Source: Nitrospira sp. CG24B
Lineage (GTDB): Bacteria > Nitrospirota > Nitrospiria > Nitrospirales > Nitrospiraceae
NCBI GenBank assembly: GCA_002869845.2
Contig: NEWS02000015.1
Location: 42,721-106,720 of the forward strand
Reading direction: 5' to 3'
DNA: 64,000 bases
In this document: piece by piece, positions 24,655-35,300 of the stretch
Layout: each line of letters starts with the position of its first letter
Position numbering within the stretch: the stretch's first letter is position 1
Translations under genes and position numbers: made by a program
Notes under the pieces: generated by a model
Told to the model about the DNA's origin: nothing
What the model saw: only the letters and a program-made list of their open reading frames with translations
Databases searched by the model: none

Positions 24655-27600
24655 CTAAGATTCAGGACTCGGAATCGTGGAGCGGAGCTGAACGCGTCGC
24701 CAAACGGAATAGAGGACTGGAATGACGACCAGCGTGAGTATGGTTGAACTGACCATGCCGCCGATCATCGGCGCGGCAATCCGCTTCATCACATCGGCCC
24801 CGGTGCCGGTCGTCCACATGATCGGCAACAAGCCACCCATGATGGCGGCGACGGTCATCATCTTCGGCCGCACGCGCTGAACGGCTCCCTCTATAATAGC
24901 GTCACGGATGTCCTGCACCGTCGCCATGCGACCTTCGCGCGCGCGCCGCTCATACACTTCATCGAGATAGACGAGCATCACCACGCCCGTCTCCGCTGCC
25001 ACGCCGGCCAGCGCGATGATCCCTACCCACACCGCCACGCTGAGGTTGTAGCCCAGGTAATGGAGATACCAGATGGCTCCGATCACGGCAAAGGGGACGG
25101 AGAGGAGCACGATCAGCGATTTCACAAGTGATCGGAAATTGAGGTACAGGAGCAACAGGATCACGGCCAGTGTCACAGGGACCACCAGCTTCAACCGCTC
25201 TTCTGCCCGCATCAGATGCTCGTATTGACCGGCCCAGATTAGGCGGTACCCAGGCGGGAGCGTGACCAGCTCGCGGACGGCTCGTTGGGCGTCTTGGACA
25301 TAGCCGCGCAAGTCGCGGCCGCCGACCGACACCGACACCAAACCGGCCAGTTCCCCCGCTTCATCTGCGATCGACGACGGTCCCTGCGTGATCACCAGCT
25401 CCGCGATTTGTTCAAGAGGGATCTGCGCACCGCTGGGCGTGGGAATCAGCACCCGTTTGAGCCGGTCCGGATCATCGCGCAACTCGCGCTTGTAGCGCAC
25501 GTTGACCGGATACCGCTCTCGTCCCTCGACCGTGGTGGTCACGGTTTCTCCTCCGATAGCCGAAGTGATCACCGCTTGTACATCTCCGATGGTCAGGCCA
25601 TGCCGGGCCGCTTCACGCCGGTTCACGATCACATCCAAGTAGTAGCCTTCATTGAGCCGCTCGGCGAAGGCGCTCCTGGTGCCGGGCACGGTCGCCAAGG
25701 TTTGTTCGATTTCTATGCCGATTCGCTCGATCGTCTTCAAGTCCGGCCCCAGCACCTTGATCCCGACGGGGCTCCGGACACCGGTCGTGATCATCTCCGT
25801 GCGGGTCTGGATCGGCATCCACCAAATGTTCGGAAAGCCAGGGATGCGCAGTTTGGCATCCATCTCGTCCAATAACCGGTCCCAGGTCATGCCAGGCCGC
25901 CATTGCGCTTCCGGTTTCAGAGTGACCGTGATCTCAGCCATGCCGACGAAGGCTGGATCGGTGGCGGTCGGGGCCTTCCCCATTTTGCCGAATACCCGTT
26001 CTACTTCAGGGAAGGTCGTGAGCAACTGATCCTGTACCTGTAACACTTTGGTTGCTTCGGGGATCGAGAGGCCTGGGACGGTGGTCGGCATGTAGAGAAT
26101 GGTCCCCTCGTTGAGCGGCGGCATGAATTCCGCGCCGAGTCGAGAGAACACCGGCACCGTGATCGCCACTGCCGCAACCGCTAGCCCCAGCGTCACCCAC
26201 CTCACTCGCAATGCTCCTGAAAGGATGGGCCGATACAGGGCAATGAGCCATCGGTTCAGCGGATTCTTGATTTCAGGGCGAACCTTCCCACGAATCAACA
26301 ACACCATCAGCACGGGCGCCAATGTCACTGAAAGCGCGGTGGCAAAGAGCATCGAAAAGGTCTTGGTATAGGCCAAGGGCGTGAACAGCCGACCTTCCTG
26401 CGCTTCCAGGGCAAAGATTGGCAGGAACGACACCGCGATCACCAGCAGTGAAAAAAACAGGGGCCGCCCCACTTCTTTCGCGGCAGCGATGATGATTTCC
26501 GTTCGGTTGCCTGAGGGAGATTGCTCCAACCGTTTATGGGCATTCTCGACCATCACGATCGCGGCATCGACCATTGCGCCGATAGCAATGGCGATCCCGC
26601 CCAGCGACATGATGTTGGAGGTAATCTTCAAGTAGGCCATTGGGATAAAAGCAAGCAGCACCGCCACGGGGAGAATGAGGATGGCCACTAGTGCGCTTCG
26701 AACATGAAACAGAAAGATCAGAGCGATCAGGCTCACGATCACACTTTCTTCAACCAGTTTCTCGCGGAGGACGGCAATCGCGCGATAAATGAGATCGGAC
26801 CGATCGTAGGCGGGAACAATGCGCACGCCCTCGGGCAAGGCCGGAGCGATTTCCTCCAGCCTGGCTTTGATCCGCTCGATCACAGTGAGCGCATTCTCGC
26901 CAAACCGCATAATCACAATGCCGCCGACCGTCTGACCCTTGCCGTCCAACTCAGCAATGCCTCGCCGCTGATCCGGCCCAAGCTGGACATGCCCGATGTC
27001 ACGTACTAGGATCGGCGTGCCTCGTCCATCCGTGCCGACGGGAATCAGCTCAATTTCATCAACCGACCGCAGATAGCCTCGCCCTCGAATCACGTATTCA
27101 GTGCCGGCCATCTCCAACACCCTGCCGCTCACCTCCGCATTGCTGTTGCGGACGGCTTGGATGACCGTCTGAATCGGCAGCCGATAAGCCGCTAATACGT
27201 TGGGGTCCACTTCGATTTGGTATTGTTTGACGAATCCACCGATCGCCGACACTTCTGCCACGCCAGGTACGCTCTCCAGTTGGTAACGCAGATACCAATC
27301 CTGAAGACTGCGGAGCTGCGCCAAGTCATGGGCTCCAGACTCATCCACCAAGGCATACTGATAGACCCACCCCACGCCCGTTGCGTCAGGCCCTAGGGTC
27401 GGCGTGACGCCGATCGGCAACTTGCCGGTAAGCTTCTGGAGATATTCGAGGACACGACTTCGTGCCCAGTAGAGGTCGGTCCGGTCTTCGAAGATCACAT
27501 ACACATAGGACACCCCATATTCCGAGACTCCTCGGACCCGTTTGACTTTAGGTCCAGCGAGCAGAGAGGTCACGACCGGGTACGTGATCTGATCCTCGAT

Positions 27601-27780
27601 GAGTGTGGGGCTCCGGCCCGGCCATTCGGTATAGACGATCACCTGAACATCCGAAAGGTCTGGAATGGCATCCAGCGGGACTTGAAACAAAGCCCACAGG
27701 CCCCAGCCTGTCAGCAACAGCACACAGAGGATGACAAGGACTGGATTACGTGCACTCCCTTCGATGAGTCGAGCGATCAT
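24655..27780 (-). CDS. cusA: Cu(I)/Ag(I) efflux RND pump CusA
   Basis: 1041 residues, a full-length heavy-metal RND transporter with twelve membrane helices and two large periplasmic loops. The helix-4 signature A-I-A-I-G-A-M-V-D-A-A-I-V-M-V-E-N is the form typical of monovalent-metal (Cu/Ag) pumps and not the D-F-G form of Czc pumps. Periplasmic Met sites are visible in M-A-E-I-T-V-T-L-K and T-E-M-I-T-T-G. It uses the proton gradient to export Cu(I) or Ag(I) from periplasm and cytosol through CusB and CusC. It is the last gene of the minus-strand run cusC-cusB-cusA; about 50 bases separate it from cusB. Confidence 0.93.
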   Translation of the reverse strand: MIARLIEGSARNPVLVILCVLLLTGWGLWALFQVPLDAIPDLSDVQVIVYTEWPGRSPTLIEDQITYPVVTSLLAGPKVKRVRGVSEYGVSYVYVIFEDRTDLYWARSRVLEYLQKLTGKLPIGVTPTLGPDATGVGWVYQYALVDESGAHDLAQLRSLQDWYLRYQLESVPGVAEVSAIGGFVKQYQIEVDPNVLAAYRLPIQTVIQAVRNSNAEVSGRVLEMAGTEYVIRGRGYLRSVDEIELIPVGTDGRGTPILVRDIGHVQLGPDQRRGIAELDGKGQTVGGIVIMRFGENALTVIERIKARLEEIAPALPEGVRIVPAYDRSDLIYRAIAVLREKLVEESVIVSLIALIFLFHVRSALVAILILPVAVLLAFIPMAYLKITSNIMSLGGIAIAIGAMVDAAIVMVENAHKRLEQSPSGNRTEIIIAAAKEVGRPLFFSLLVIAVSFLPIFALEAQEGRLFTPLAYTKTFSMLFATALSVTLAPVLMVLLIRGKVRPEIKNPLNRWLIALYRPILSGALRVRWVTLGLAVAAVAITVPVFSRLGAEFMPPLNEGTILYMPTTVPGLSIPEATKVLQVQDQLLTTFPEVERVFGKMGKAPTATDPAFVGMAEITVTLKPEAQWRPGMTWDRLLDEMDAKLRIPGFPNIWWMPIQTRTEMITTGVRSPVGIKVLGPDLKTIERIGIEIEQTLATVPGTRSAFAERLNEGYYLDVIVNRREAARHGLTIGDVQAVITSAIGGETVTTTVEGRERYPVNVRYKRELRDDPDRLKRVLIPTPSGAQIPLEQIAELVITQGPSSIADEAGELAGLVSVSVGGRDLRGYVQDAQRAVRELVTLPPGYRLIWAGQYEHLMRAEERLKLVVPVTLAVILLLLYLNFRSLVKSLIVLLSVPFAVIGAIWYLHYLGYNLSVAVWVGIIALAGVAAETGVVMLVYLDEVYERRAREGRMATVQDIRDAIIEGAVQRVRPKMMTVAAIMGGLLPIMWTTGTGADVMKRIAAPMIGGMVSSTILTLVVIPVLYSVWRRVQLRSTIPSPES

Positions 27781-27829
27781 TGTTTTTTATCCCTCCACCT
27801 CGGCGGCGCCGAGACCTCGCCTTTTTCAA

Positions 27830-29632
27830 CTACATGCCTCCCTCTGCGACCAGGAATTGAAACTTTTCAAAAATTGGTGGTTGGCCCGGGATGGTCACGG
27901 TGCCGGTCACGACCCACGTACCGCCCATGCCGAACATCACCTTGCCTTCATAGAGCCCGTCCTTGGTATGGCGCGCCGTCACCTTGGAATCGGTCATTCC
28001 TGGCATCGGCATGGTATAGACGAACAGGACTTGCGCATGGGTCACTGGCTTGCCGCTCTGATTCGTCACCCTGAGTTTGAGGAAAACCTCACCCGCCTTG
28101 GGCGTTTCGGGCAAGGTCGTGAAGGTCAGGGTGTATCCGGCTACGTTGCGAGTTTCAGAGATGGCTTTAGCTGAACCAGGATCCATACCCGGCATGCCGC
28201 TCATGTCCTTCATGCCTGGCATATCTTCCATGCCTTTCATACCCTCCATGCCCTTCATCTCTTTCATCCCTTCCATCCCTTGCATGCCGGACATGCCTTC
28301 CATCCCTTCCATCTTGGCTTCATAGGCGCCGCGCATTTGCCAGTCACCCATGCCGATCCGGCCCATCATGCCCTGCATGCTCGCGGCTGATTCTAATTTG
28401 CTCTCCGCATCCAATAAGAAAGTTCCCGAGGTGACAATCCGATCCCCTTCCTTGAGTCCTTCCATTACTTCCACTGCATCCTGACTCCTGCGCCCCAGTT
28501 TGACCAAAGTAGGCTCATACCGGCCTTGCCCGCGATCCATGAATACGAGTTGACGAAGCCCAGTGTTCAGCACGGCTTCCTTTGGCACGACTAAAGTCTT
28601 GGTCGCATTCGTCTGCAAAGTCACGTTTCCGTACATGCCCGGCTTCAATTTCAGTTCGGGATTCGGCAATTCGAGACGTACCCTTACAGTGCGGGTTTCA
28701 GTGTTCAGTGTTGGATAGACGTAGGCCACCTTGCCGTGGAACGTTTCTCCCGGATAGGCTGCAAATGTGATTGAGGCCAGCTGACCAACTTTCGTGAGCG
28801 CCATTTCCGATTCGTAAATATTGGCAGAGATCCAGACCATAGAGAGATCCGCGATCTCGTATAGAGTCACGCCTGGCTCCACATACTTCCCCGGTACGGC
28901 CTCACGCTTTATCACGATCCCGGAGGATGGTGCGTAGATCGTGAGCACCGGCTCGGCTTTTCCGCGATGCTCAAGAGCCGCGATTTGCGCATCGCTTACA
29001 TCCCAGAGCCGCAAGCGCTCCCGCGCACTCGCCACGAGATCGCCAGCGTTGGCTTTCGCGTCGTCGAGCGGGCTCGCAGCCAGTTGCGCCTGCATTTTCA
29101 CAACGAGGAGATACTCGTCCTGCGTGGCCAGAAGATCCGGCGAATAGAAGGTGAAGAGCGGTTCACCTTTGCGTACCGGTCGACCGATCGAATCGACGAA
29201 GACCCTTCGAACCCACCCGGAAGTTTTCAGCGTCACTTGCGTGAAACCCCGTTCGTCGTAGCCGACCGTACCGACCGTACGGATCTCTTCCTCCAAAGTT
29301 GCGTGAGCAGCCAGAGCACTGCGGACGCCGATCAACTGTCTCAACCCAGCCGGGACAGCCACAGCTCCGGATGGAGCGTCGGACATGCCTGGCATTGGTT
29401 CCATCTCTTTCATGGATTTCGCGCCTTCCATCGGCATTTCTTTCATGTCGCCCATGCCCGCCATGCCTTTCATACCTTCCATCCCATGGCCCTTCATCTC
29501 CCCACCGCTCGTCATCCCCGACATGTCGTCCATCATCCGATGCGCGGCGAAGAATCCTGCGGTGATTCCGACGAACAAACAGACGACTGCAACACCGACA
29601 ACAAAACTTTTTCCTCGCATGTCCTGACTCAT
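27830..29632 (-). CDS. cusB: CusB-type membrane fusion protein with Met-rich inserts
   Basis: 600 residues, long for the family (~400). An N-terminal anchor (~8-30) is followed by a Met-rich stretch (~36-85, repeated G-M-x-x-M). Then comes the barrel-sandwich hybrid and beta-barrel core (G-W-V-R-R-V-F-V, G-I-V-I-K-R-E-A-V-P-G, P-G-E-T-F-H-G-K-V). A second, denser Met-rich segment covers ~437-485 with about 16 Met in M-x-x-M spacing. The last ~100 residues form a separate beta domain resembling FixH/YtkA. It bridges CusA and CusC and passes Cu(I) or Ag(I) to the pump; the extra Met segments probably collect metal. They are longer than usual and worth attention. Confidence 0.9.
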   Translation of the reverse strand: MSQDMRGKSFVVGVAVVCLFVGITAGFFAAHRMMDDMSGMTSGGEMKGHGMEGMKGMAGMGDMKEMPMEGAKSMKEMEPMPGMSDAPSGAVAVPAGLRQLIGVRSALAAHATLEEEIRTVGTVGYDERGFTQVTLKTSGWVRRVFVDSIGRPVRKGEPLFTFYSPDLLATQDEYLLVVKMQAQLAASPLDDAKANAGDLVASARERLRLWDVSDAQIAALEHRGKAEPVLTIYAPSSGIVIKREAVPGKYVEPGVTLYEIADLSMVWISANIYESEMALTKVGQLASITFAAYPGETFHGKVAYVYPTLNTETRTVRVRLELPNPELKLKPGMYGNVTLQTNATKTLVVPKEAVLNTGLRQLVFMDRGQGRYEPTLVKLGRRSQDAVEVMEGLKEGDRIVTSGTFLLDAESKLESAASMQGMMGRIGMGDWQMRGAYEAKMEGMEGMSGMQGMEGMKEMKGMEGMKGMEDMPGMKDMSGMPGMDPGSAKAISETRNVAGYTLTFTTLPETPKAGEVFLKLRVTNQSGKPVTHAQVLFVYTMPMPGMTDSKVTARHTKDGLYEGKVMFGMGGTWVVTGTVTIPGQPPIFEKFQFLVAEGGM

Positions 29633-29647
29633 GGCCTATCCTCCCTT

Positions 29648-30937
29648 CTAGCTGTTTCCATTCAGATCCGATCCGATCACCTGTTCGAGCTCCGCGAGAC
29701 GCTGCTCCCGCTCGACCAGCGCTCGGTAGTATTCAAGTTGAAACCCCCGCCAGGCCCTATCTGCATCCAAGAGGTCCAGAAAGTTGGACTTCCCCACCTG
29801 ATATCCGACCCGCGCAGCCTCCACGCCTAGTTCGGCTTGCGGCAACACGGTCGTCCGATACAGCACGGCCACTTCCCAACTGGCTCGGACCTTGGCCAGC
29901 AGATCGTGAATCTGAAAGCGAGTCATGTTTTCCAATGTGTGGAGGTTGGCGCGTGCTGCTGCGCTCGCCGCGGCTGCTTCCTGAACCGCAGCATCGTATT
30001 TCGGCTTGGTCCAAGGCGAGAAAGGTATGCTCATCGCCACGTAGGCGCCGAATCCGTCATCGGCTTGATAGTTCTGGAAGCGCCGAAATGACAGATTAAA
30101 GTCCGGGTAGTACTGACGCTGGGCGAGCGCGCGGGACTGTTCGTTCCGCTGCACGGCCAGCTCGGCGGCTTTAAGCTCGGGTCTGGCGGTCGCCGCCGCG
30201 CGATAGAGGTCTTCAAAGTCCAGATTAAACCGTCCTTCATGCGGAGGCTGCGGAGATGCGAGTGGAAAGCGTGGATCCTGATCCAGGAGGGTGTTCAGCA
30301 TCGCTTGGGCAGTCTGCCGACGCTGTTCCAGGACGGGAAGTTTCTCGTGAAGCACGGAAAGTTCCACCTGGGCTTTGAGGACATCGACCTGAGCTCCCTT
30401 GCCCGCACGGAACTTCGCGTTGGCTATGTCAAAAAATTGTTTGAGCAGATTAATCTGCTCATGATGTATCTGGATCGCCTTATCTGCAAGAAACAGGTCG
30501 TAGTAGATCTGCTTGAGACGGGCGATGAGTTCACGTTCCTTCGCGCGGACCGATTGCCCCATCATATCGGCTGAACGACTCGCCACGTCGCCTTTGAGCG
30601 CGAGTTTGCCGGGGAATGGGAAACTCTGGGAGAGACCAAAAATACTGTTCTGAGTCTGGGTTACATTAAAGGTCTTGGGGGCATTAAATAACTCGACGAA
30701 TAGGGTCGGGTCATCCAGTGACCGAGCCTGGGCAATCCGATTCGTGGCAGCCTCCCATTGCTTGCGCACCGCCACAAGTTCTGGATTTCTAGCCAAGGCT
30801 TCCGGGATCAAATCTGGTAACGCCAAGGACGATTGTGCAGCCTGATCGGCGGCATGGACGACATGGCGTCCATCTGTTCCGAGGGTTAGGCTTGTGACTG
30901 TTATAGCGAGCAATAAAACCCGAATTGAACGAGTCAT
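29648..30937 (-). CDS. cusC: TolC-family outer-membrane efflux protein CusC
   Basis: 429 residues. Signal peptide ~1-30 (ending V-H-A-A-D); then two OEP repeats with long coiled-coil helices, including G-L-S-Q-S-F-P-F-P-G-K and P-F-S-P-W-T-K-P. It forms the trimeric outer-membrane exit duct for CusAB. ATG 30937 has GGAGGACCATCCA before it; an in-frame ATG at 30979 is upstream without a ribosome site. It is the first gene of the cus unit, and 15 bases separate it from cusB. No lipobox Cys is seen, so it is not a lipid-anchored CusC variant. Confidence 0.88.
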   Translation of the reverse strand: MTRSIRVLLLAITVTSLTLGTDGRHVVHAADQAAQSSLALPDLIPEALARNPELVAVRKQWEAATNRIAQARSLDDPTLFVELFNAPKTFNVTQTQNSIFGLSQSFPFPGKLALKGDVASRSADMMGQSVRAKERELIARLKQIYYDLFLADKAIQIHHEQINLLKQFFDIANAKFRAGKGAQVDVLKAQVELSVLHEKLPVLEQRRQTAQAMLNTLLDQDPRFPLASPQPPHEGRFNLDFEDLYRAAATARPELKAAELAVQRNEQSRALAQRQYYPDFNLSFRRFQNYQADDGFGAYVAMSIPFSPWTKPKYDAAVQEAAAASAAARANLHTLENMTRFQIHDLLAKVRASWEVAVLYRTTVLPQAELGVEAARVGYQVGKSNFLDLLDADRAWRGFQLEYYRALVEREQRLAELEQVIGSDLNGNS

Positions 30938-31086
30938 TGGATGGTCCTCCTCAAGAGCTTTCCTGCCCACGTCTGTCACGGATCTCAGAGTCTCGTCCCG
31001 CTACAGAAAAAACGACGGGATGAGCTCAGGCTCCGAGCAGGGCAGATAACGCCATGATGAAACGGTATAAGGAAGAGCCGGAGAGA

Positions 31087-31461
31087 TCAGATACGAAGCA
31101 CTGTGCTTGTGAGAGACTGATGCGGAGGAGAACTTGATTCGAGAGCGCAATATAGACTGGAAATCTGTACGAGCCGAGGGCTCACCGTGGGAAGCGTAGG
31201 CAACGTATGGTCTGCCGACCAATGATGGTCCACGAGCAACGATGACGACTGAGCCTGGGATTCGACTCCCAAGATCTTGAAGGCGTCACATAATTGCCGA
31301 CTAGGTTGTTCGACAGGAGTTGAACAGCCGTTGGCCATTGACGCATCGGTGGTCCCTGACAGCGGCAAGAGACAGGCGTATGCGTTGAAACTGAATACCA
31401 GCAGAAACACTACGATGGTCGCAGCGAGAAAAGATCGGGAGTGATACGAACTTAATCGCAT
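31087..31461 (-). CDS. Small exported Cys protein with family A-like ending
   Basis: 124 residues. Signal ~1-30 (F-L-L-V-F-S-F-N-A-Y-A-C), then Cys residues at A-C-L-L, G-C-S-T-P and L-C-D-A, a His-rich centre (D-H-H-W-S-A-D-H) and the end S-L-T-S-T-V-L-R-I. The end matches the proteins at 17301 and 17958 though the Cys core differs. It lies directly upstream of cusC on the same strand, 150 bases away, so it may be the first gene of the cus transcript. A TTGACA (31492-31497, minus) lies upstream of its start. Function unknown; metal binding is possible. Confidence 0.55.
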   Translation of the reverse strand: MRLSSYHSRSFLAATIVVFLLVFSFNAYACLLPLSGTTDASMANGCSTPVEQPSRQLCDAFKILGVESQAQSSSLLVDHHWSADHTLPTLPTVSPRLVQISSLYCALESSSPPHQSLTSTVLRI

Positions 31462-31540
31462 AGTGTAAGCCTATCCCTTCGTCAGCTTAACTGTCAACGG
31501 TATTTCGACTACAGGTTCTCGATCAGCGGCTCCGCACAAT

Positions 31541-31822
31541 CTACTGTTCTTCTGAGAGCATCGTCATCGCGACTTCGAGAAATTCGATCAGTTCGTCCTG
31601 GCTGACATCCTTGGCCTGCGCCATCTTGACGTAGGCCCGTATGCAAGGTTCACAACGAATCGCGATTGAAATCGTCATGACAGTGAGCAACTTGTACTTC
31701 GCGGCTACAGCCCCATCCCGGTACGCCTGTTGCCGCATGCGCAACAGCCCGCCGGTGACCACAGGACTTAGCTTCCGTAGTTCAGCAAACAGACCGTTTG
31801 GAGCATTCGTCTCCTGAATCAT
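31541..31822 (-). CDS. Carboxymuconolactone decarboxylase (AhpD-like) family protein
   Basis: 93 residues covering one CMD domain: A-A-K-Y-K-L-L-T-V-M-T-I-S-I-A-I-R-C-E-P-C-I-R-A-Y in pieces, with the redox C-E-P-C pair near residue 58-61 and the alpha-helical rest. CMD proteins with C-x-x-C reduce peroxides or act as thiol-disulphide partners, and small ones occur in arsenic and copper islands. ATG 31822 follows AAGGAGGCGTTGTC; a longer start at 31879 would overlap the MerP-like gene. It is the tail of a pair with that carrier. Confidence 0.8.
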   Translation of the reverse strand: MIQETNAPNGLFAELRKLSPVVTGGLLRMRQQAYRDGAVAAKYKLLTVMTISIAIRCEPCIRAYVKMAQAKDVSQDELIEFLEVAMTMLSEEQ

Positions 31823-31868
31823 GACAACGCCTCCTTCAACTTCATAGTCTGACACCAATGACCGTCGC

Positions 31869-32221
31869 CTACTTGTCAAGCGCCAGGGCCCTGTATTTTG
31901 ACAACGGGTTGCCGGCCGCCTCGACGGCCCTGATCAGCGTCTCAACGTTCGTCTTCTGTGGAACAAACGTCACTGATGCACGTGCGTCCGAATAATCGGG
32001 GAAAACGATCCACTTCTTTCCCGTGCTGAGTCCCACCTCGCTGACACCAGGCACCTTTGCCAACGCGGCTTTGACATCCTTCACACACCCCCCGCAGGTC
32101 ATCCCATCGATTTGTAATGTGACGGTCTGCTGGCTTTGCCCCCAGCGACAAATCCCTGGAATCCTGCCAGGCTCAGAGTCACGACACCGATCACGATCAT
32201 CATATGAATGAGTCTCCACAT
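31869..32221 (-). pseudogene. MerP-like periplasmic heavy-metal-binding protein, frameshifted
   Basis: ATG 32221, after GGAGAGGAGGAAACGATT, encodes a signal peptide (M-W-R-L-I-H-M-M-I-V-I-G-V-V-T-L...A-G). At the G5/C5 run (32139-32143) one base is missing, and the mature domain continues in another frame to 31869: Q-T-V-T-L-Q-I-D-G-M-T-C-G-G-C-V-K-D-V. G-M-T-C-G-G-C is the HMA metal site. With the base restored it is an ordinary MerP/CopZ-like carrier that scavenges metal in the periplasm. It lies far from merT (43 kb), so it probably serves the cus or czc system. Likely a sequence error or a new mutation. Confidence 0.7.
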
Positions 32222-32370
32222 AATCGTTTCCTCCTCTCCATCACCTCGATGATTCTGAACGCGCGTATCCCCGTGGTAAGGGAGCCATTGGGGTTTTTAG
32301 TATGGTGTCCACTTCGAGATAACCGCATTTTTTCAATCCACCATCGGGGTCATGCGTGAGGTCTTTCACA

Positions 32371-35300
32371 CTACAAATTCGGTCTATGAGGAACCGGCAC
32401 TTCTTTGGCTTCCCCTCTTCGTTGGGTCCACGCTTCTCGAAGACGCTCTTCCCAGACATACAGCGTGGGAAGGACGAGGAGCGTGAGTGCCGTCGAGGTG
32501 ACCAGTCCGCCGATCACCACGGTGGCGAGCGGGCGTTGCACTTCCGCACCAGCGGAAGTCGAGAGTGCCATAGGCACGAATCCCAAGCTGGCCACTAGCG
32601 CGGTCATCAAGACTGGCCGCATGCGAATCAACGCGCCTTCGTAGGCTGCATCTTCCGCCGGACGCCCTTGCTTGCGTAAATCCAAAATGTAGGACATCAG
32701 CACGACACCATTGAGAACCGCTACGCCGAAGAGCGCAATGAACCCGACTCCGGCGGAGATGGAAAATGGCATCCCACGAAGCGCCAAGGCTAAAATGCCC
32801 CCAGTTGCCGCCAACGGCACGTTGAGGTAGATGAGTAGCGCCGGCCTGAGGCTATTGAAGGTCGTGTACAAAAGCACAAAGATCAGAAACAGGGCAATCG
32901 GCACGACGATGGCGAGTCGAGCGGACGCCCGCTGCAGATTTTCAAATTCACCACCCCATTTAATCCAGTACCCAGGCGGCAGAGTCACGTGGCTCTCCAC
33001 CGCCTTCTGCGCTGCGCCCACAAATCCGGCGAGGTCTCGACCACGCACATTGGTTTCCACGGCCAGCCGCCGTTGAATATTTTCCCGGCTGATTTGCGCC
33101 AGGCCGGTTTCGGTACGAATATCCGCCAGTTGTCTGAACGGAATGAGCCGACCCTGTGAATCACTGATGCGAATATCCAAAATGCGCTCGAAATTCTTGC
33201 GGTCTTCAGGACTAAACCGCACTTGCATGAAGAACCGGCGGTTGCCCTGGACGACTTGACCGACAATGCGTCCCCCTAACGCGGTGACGGTATCCAAAAC
33301 CTGCTCCGCATTAATGCCATAGCGAGCGAGCTTTTCCCGGTCAATGGCCACCACATGGTACGGCATGCCGGCCACCTGCTCAGCCTTGGTGTCTGTCGCT
33401 CCGGGAACCTCTGAGACCACCCGGACCACCTGATCGCCAAGGCTGCGGAGGGCCTCCATATCTTCACCGAAAATAGTAATGGCGATGTCGGACCGCACCC
33501 CCGCAATCAATTCCTGAACACGCAGCTCAATCGGCTGGGAATAACTGAACGTATTGCCGGGAACGGCCTTGGTCAGCGCCCGGTTGATCGCCTCAATCAA
33601 ATCGTCCTTCGTCCTAGCGGTCGTCCATTCTGAATCAGGCTTCAAAATGAGATAGATATCACTAACCTCGACACCCATTGGATCGGTGGCGATTTCGGCA
33701 CGTCCAGTTCGCGATACAACCGTGACCACTTCGGGAAACTGCTTGAGGACCTGTTCAATGCGAGTGGTGGTCCGAATTGACTCCTCCAGAGAGACACTCG
33801 GCAGCCGCCACGCTTGCAGGGCGATGGTGCCTTCATCGAGCGTCGGAATAAACTCTGCGCCAAGCAATGCCGCGACACCGAGGCTTGATGCAAACAGTGC
33901 AGTGGCGACGCTCCCAGCAATAGCCGGATGCTGCATGGTCTTTGACAGGAGCAGACGATACCCTCGTTTGGCTTGGCGAATGATCCAGGTCTCCTCCTCC
34001 TCAACGCCTTGGCGAAGGAAGCGACTTGCCAACACCGGCGTCACGGTCAAGGTCAACACGAGAGATCCGACGAGCGCAAAGATGACGGTCATGGCCATCG
34101 GCCGAAACATTTTTCCTTCAATGCCTTGCAGAGTCAGGATCGGCAGGTAGACGATGATAATGATTCCGACCGCAAACACGATCGGACGGAGCACTTCTCG
34201 CCCGGCCTCGATGACTACTGTGCGCATCTGGTCTTCCGTCATGCGCCTGTCACCTCCGGCGGCATGCCGTCGTTCGGCAAGATGCCGGATAGTATTTTCG
34301 ATCATGACGACGGACGCATCGACGATCAGTCCGAAGTCGATCGCGCCCAGACTCATCAGGTTACCGGAGATGCCGGCGGCCAGCATTCCAGTAAACGCCA
34401 CCAGCATGGAAAGAGGGATGGCGGCAGCGACGATAAGGCCGGCACGGAGATTTCCTAGAAGAAGAAACAGCACCGTGACCACTAACAGAGCCCCCTCGGT
34501 TAAATTGGTGCCGACGGTTTTGATGGTCTTTCTAACTAAGTCGGTACGATCGTAATAGGGCTCGATGGTCACGCCGGGAGGCAGAGTCTTTTCGATTTGC
34601 TGCAGCTTAGTTTTCACCCGATCCACGACGACTCGTCCATTCTCGCCGATGAGCATCATCACAATGCCCGTGACCGCCTCCCCTCGGCCGTCGCGCGTAA
34701 CCGCGCCTTGCCGGACCATTGGAGCGAACCGCGCCTTACCCAGATTGCGGATGTAAATGGGCGTCCCGTCGTGTCCTGTCGCCACGATGATGTTGTCGAT
34801 GTCCTCCAGTGTCCGCACAAGGCCTTCGCCGCGAATCAAATACTGTTCCTGTGCGTGTTCGATATAGCCACCACCGGAGTTGGCATTGTTCTGTTCGAGC
34901 GCCCGGAAGACTTGCTCGATCGGAATCTTGTAGGAGACCAGTTTGCCGGCATCCAGTTGCACTTCATAAGTCTGCAACTCTCCGCCGTAGGTGTTGACTT
35001 CCACCACCCCGGGAACGGAGCGGAGCTTGAACGCAATATCCCAATCCAGGATCGTCCGCAGCTCCATGAGGGAATAGCCAACTCCCTTGACCTCGAATTG
35101 GTAAATCTCGCCCAATCCCGTGGCAATTGGCCCCAATTCTGGATGGCCAAAACGCACCCCGATCGCCTCGCGAGCCCGAGGGAGACGTTCCATCACCAGG
35201 CGCCGACAGAAATAAATGTCCATTCCCTCGTCAAAATAGATGGTTACCGCCGATAGCCCGAACCGGGAGACAGATCGGATCAGGGAGATACCCGGCAAGC

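Noticed and set aside
25285..25875. 196-residue plus-strand frame inside cusA
   Set aside because: Antisense shadow of a well-conserved transporter; composition is typical of a reverse-frame artefact.
28190..28330. Repeat of CAT/ATG-rich units resembling a tandem or CRISPR-like repeat
   Set aside because: It is the coding region of the Met-rich segment of CusB; unit length and spacers are not constant.
32241..32459. 72-residue minus-strand frame at the end of czcA
   Set aside because: Most of it overlaps czcA in another frame and no ribosome site or relative is seen; only ~45 codons lie outside czcA.
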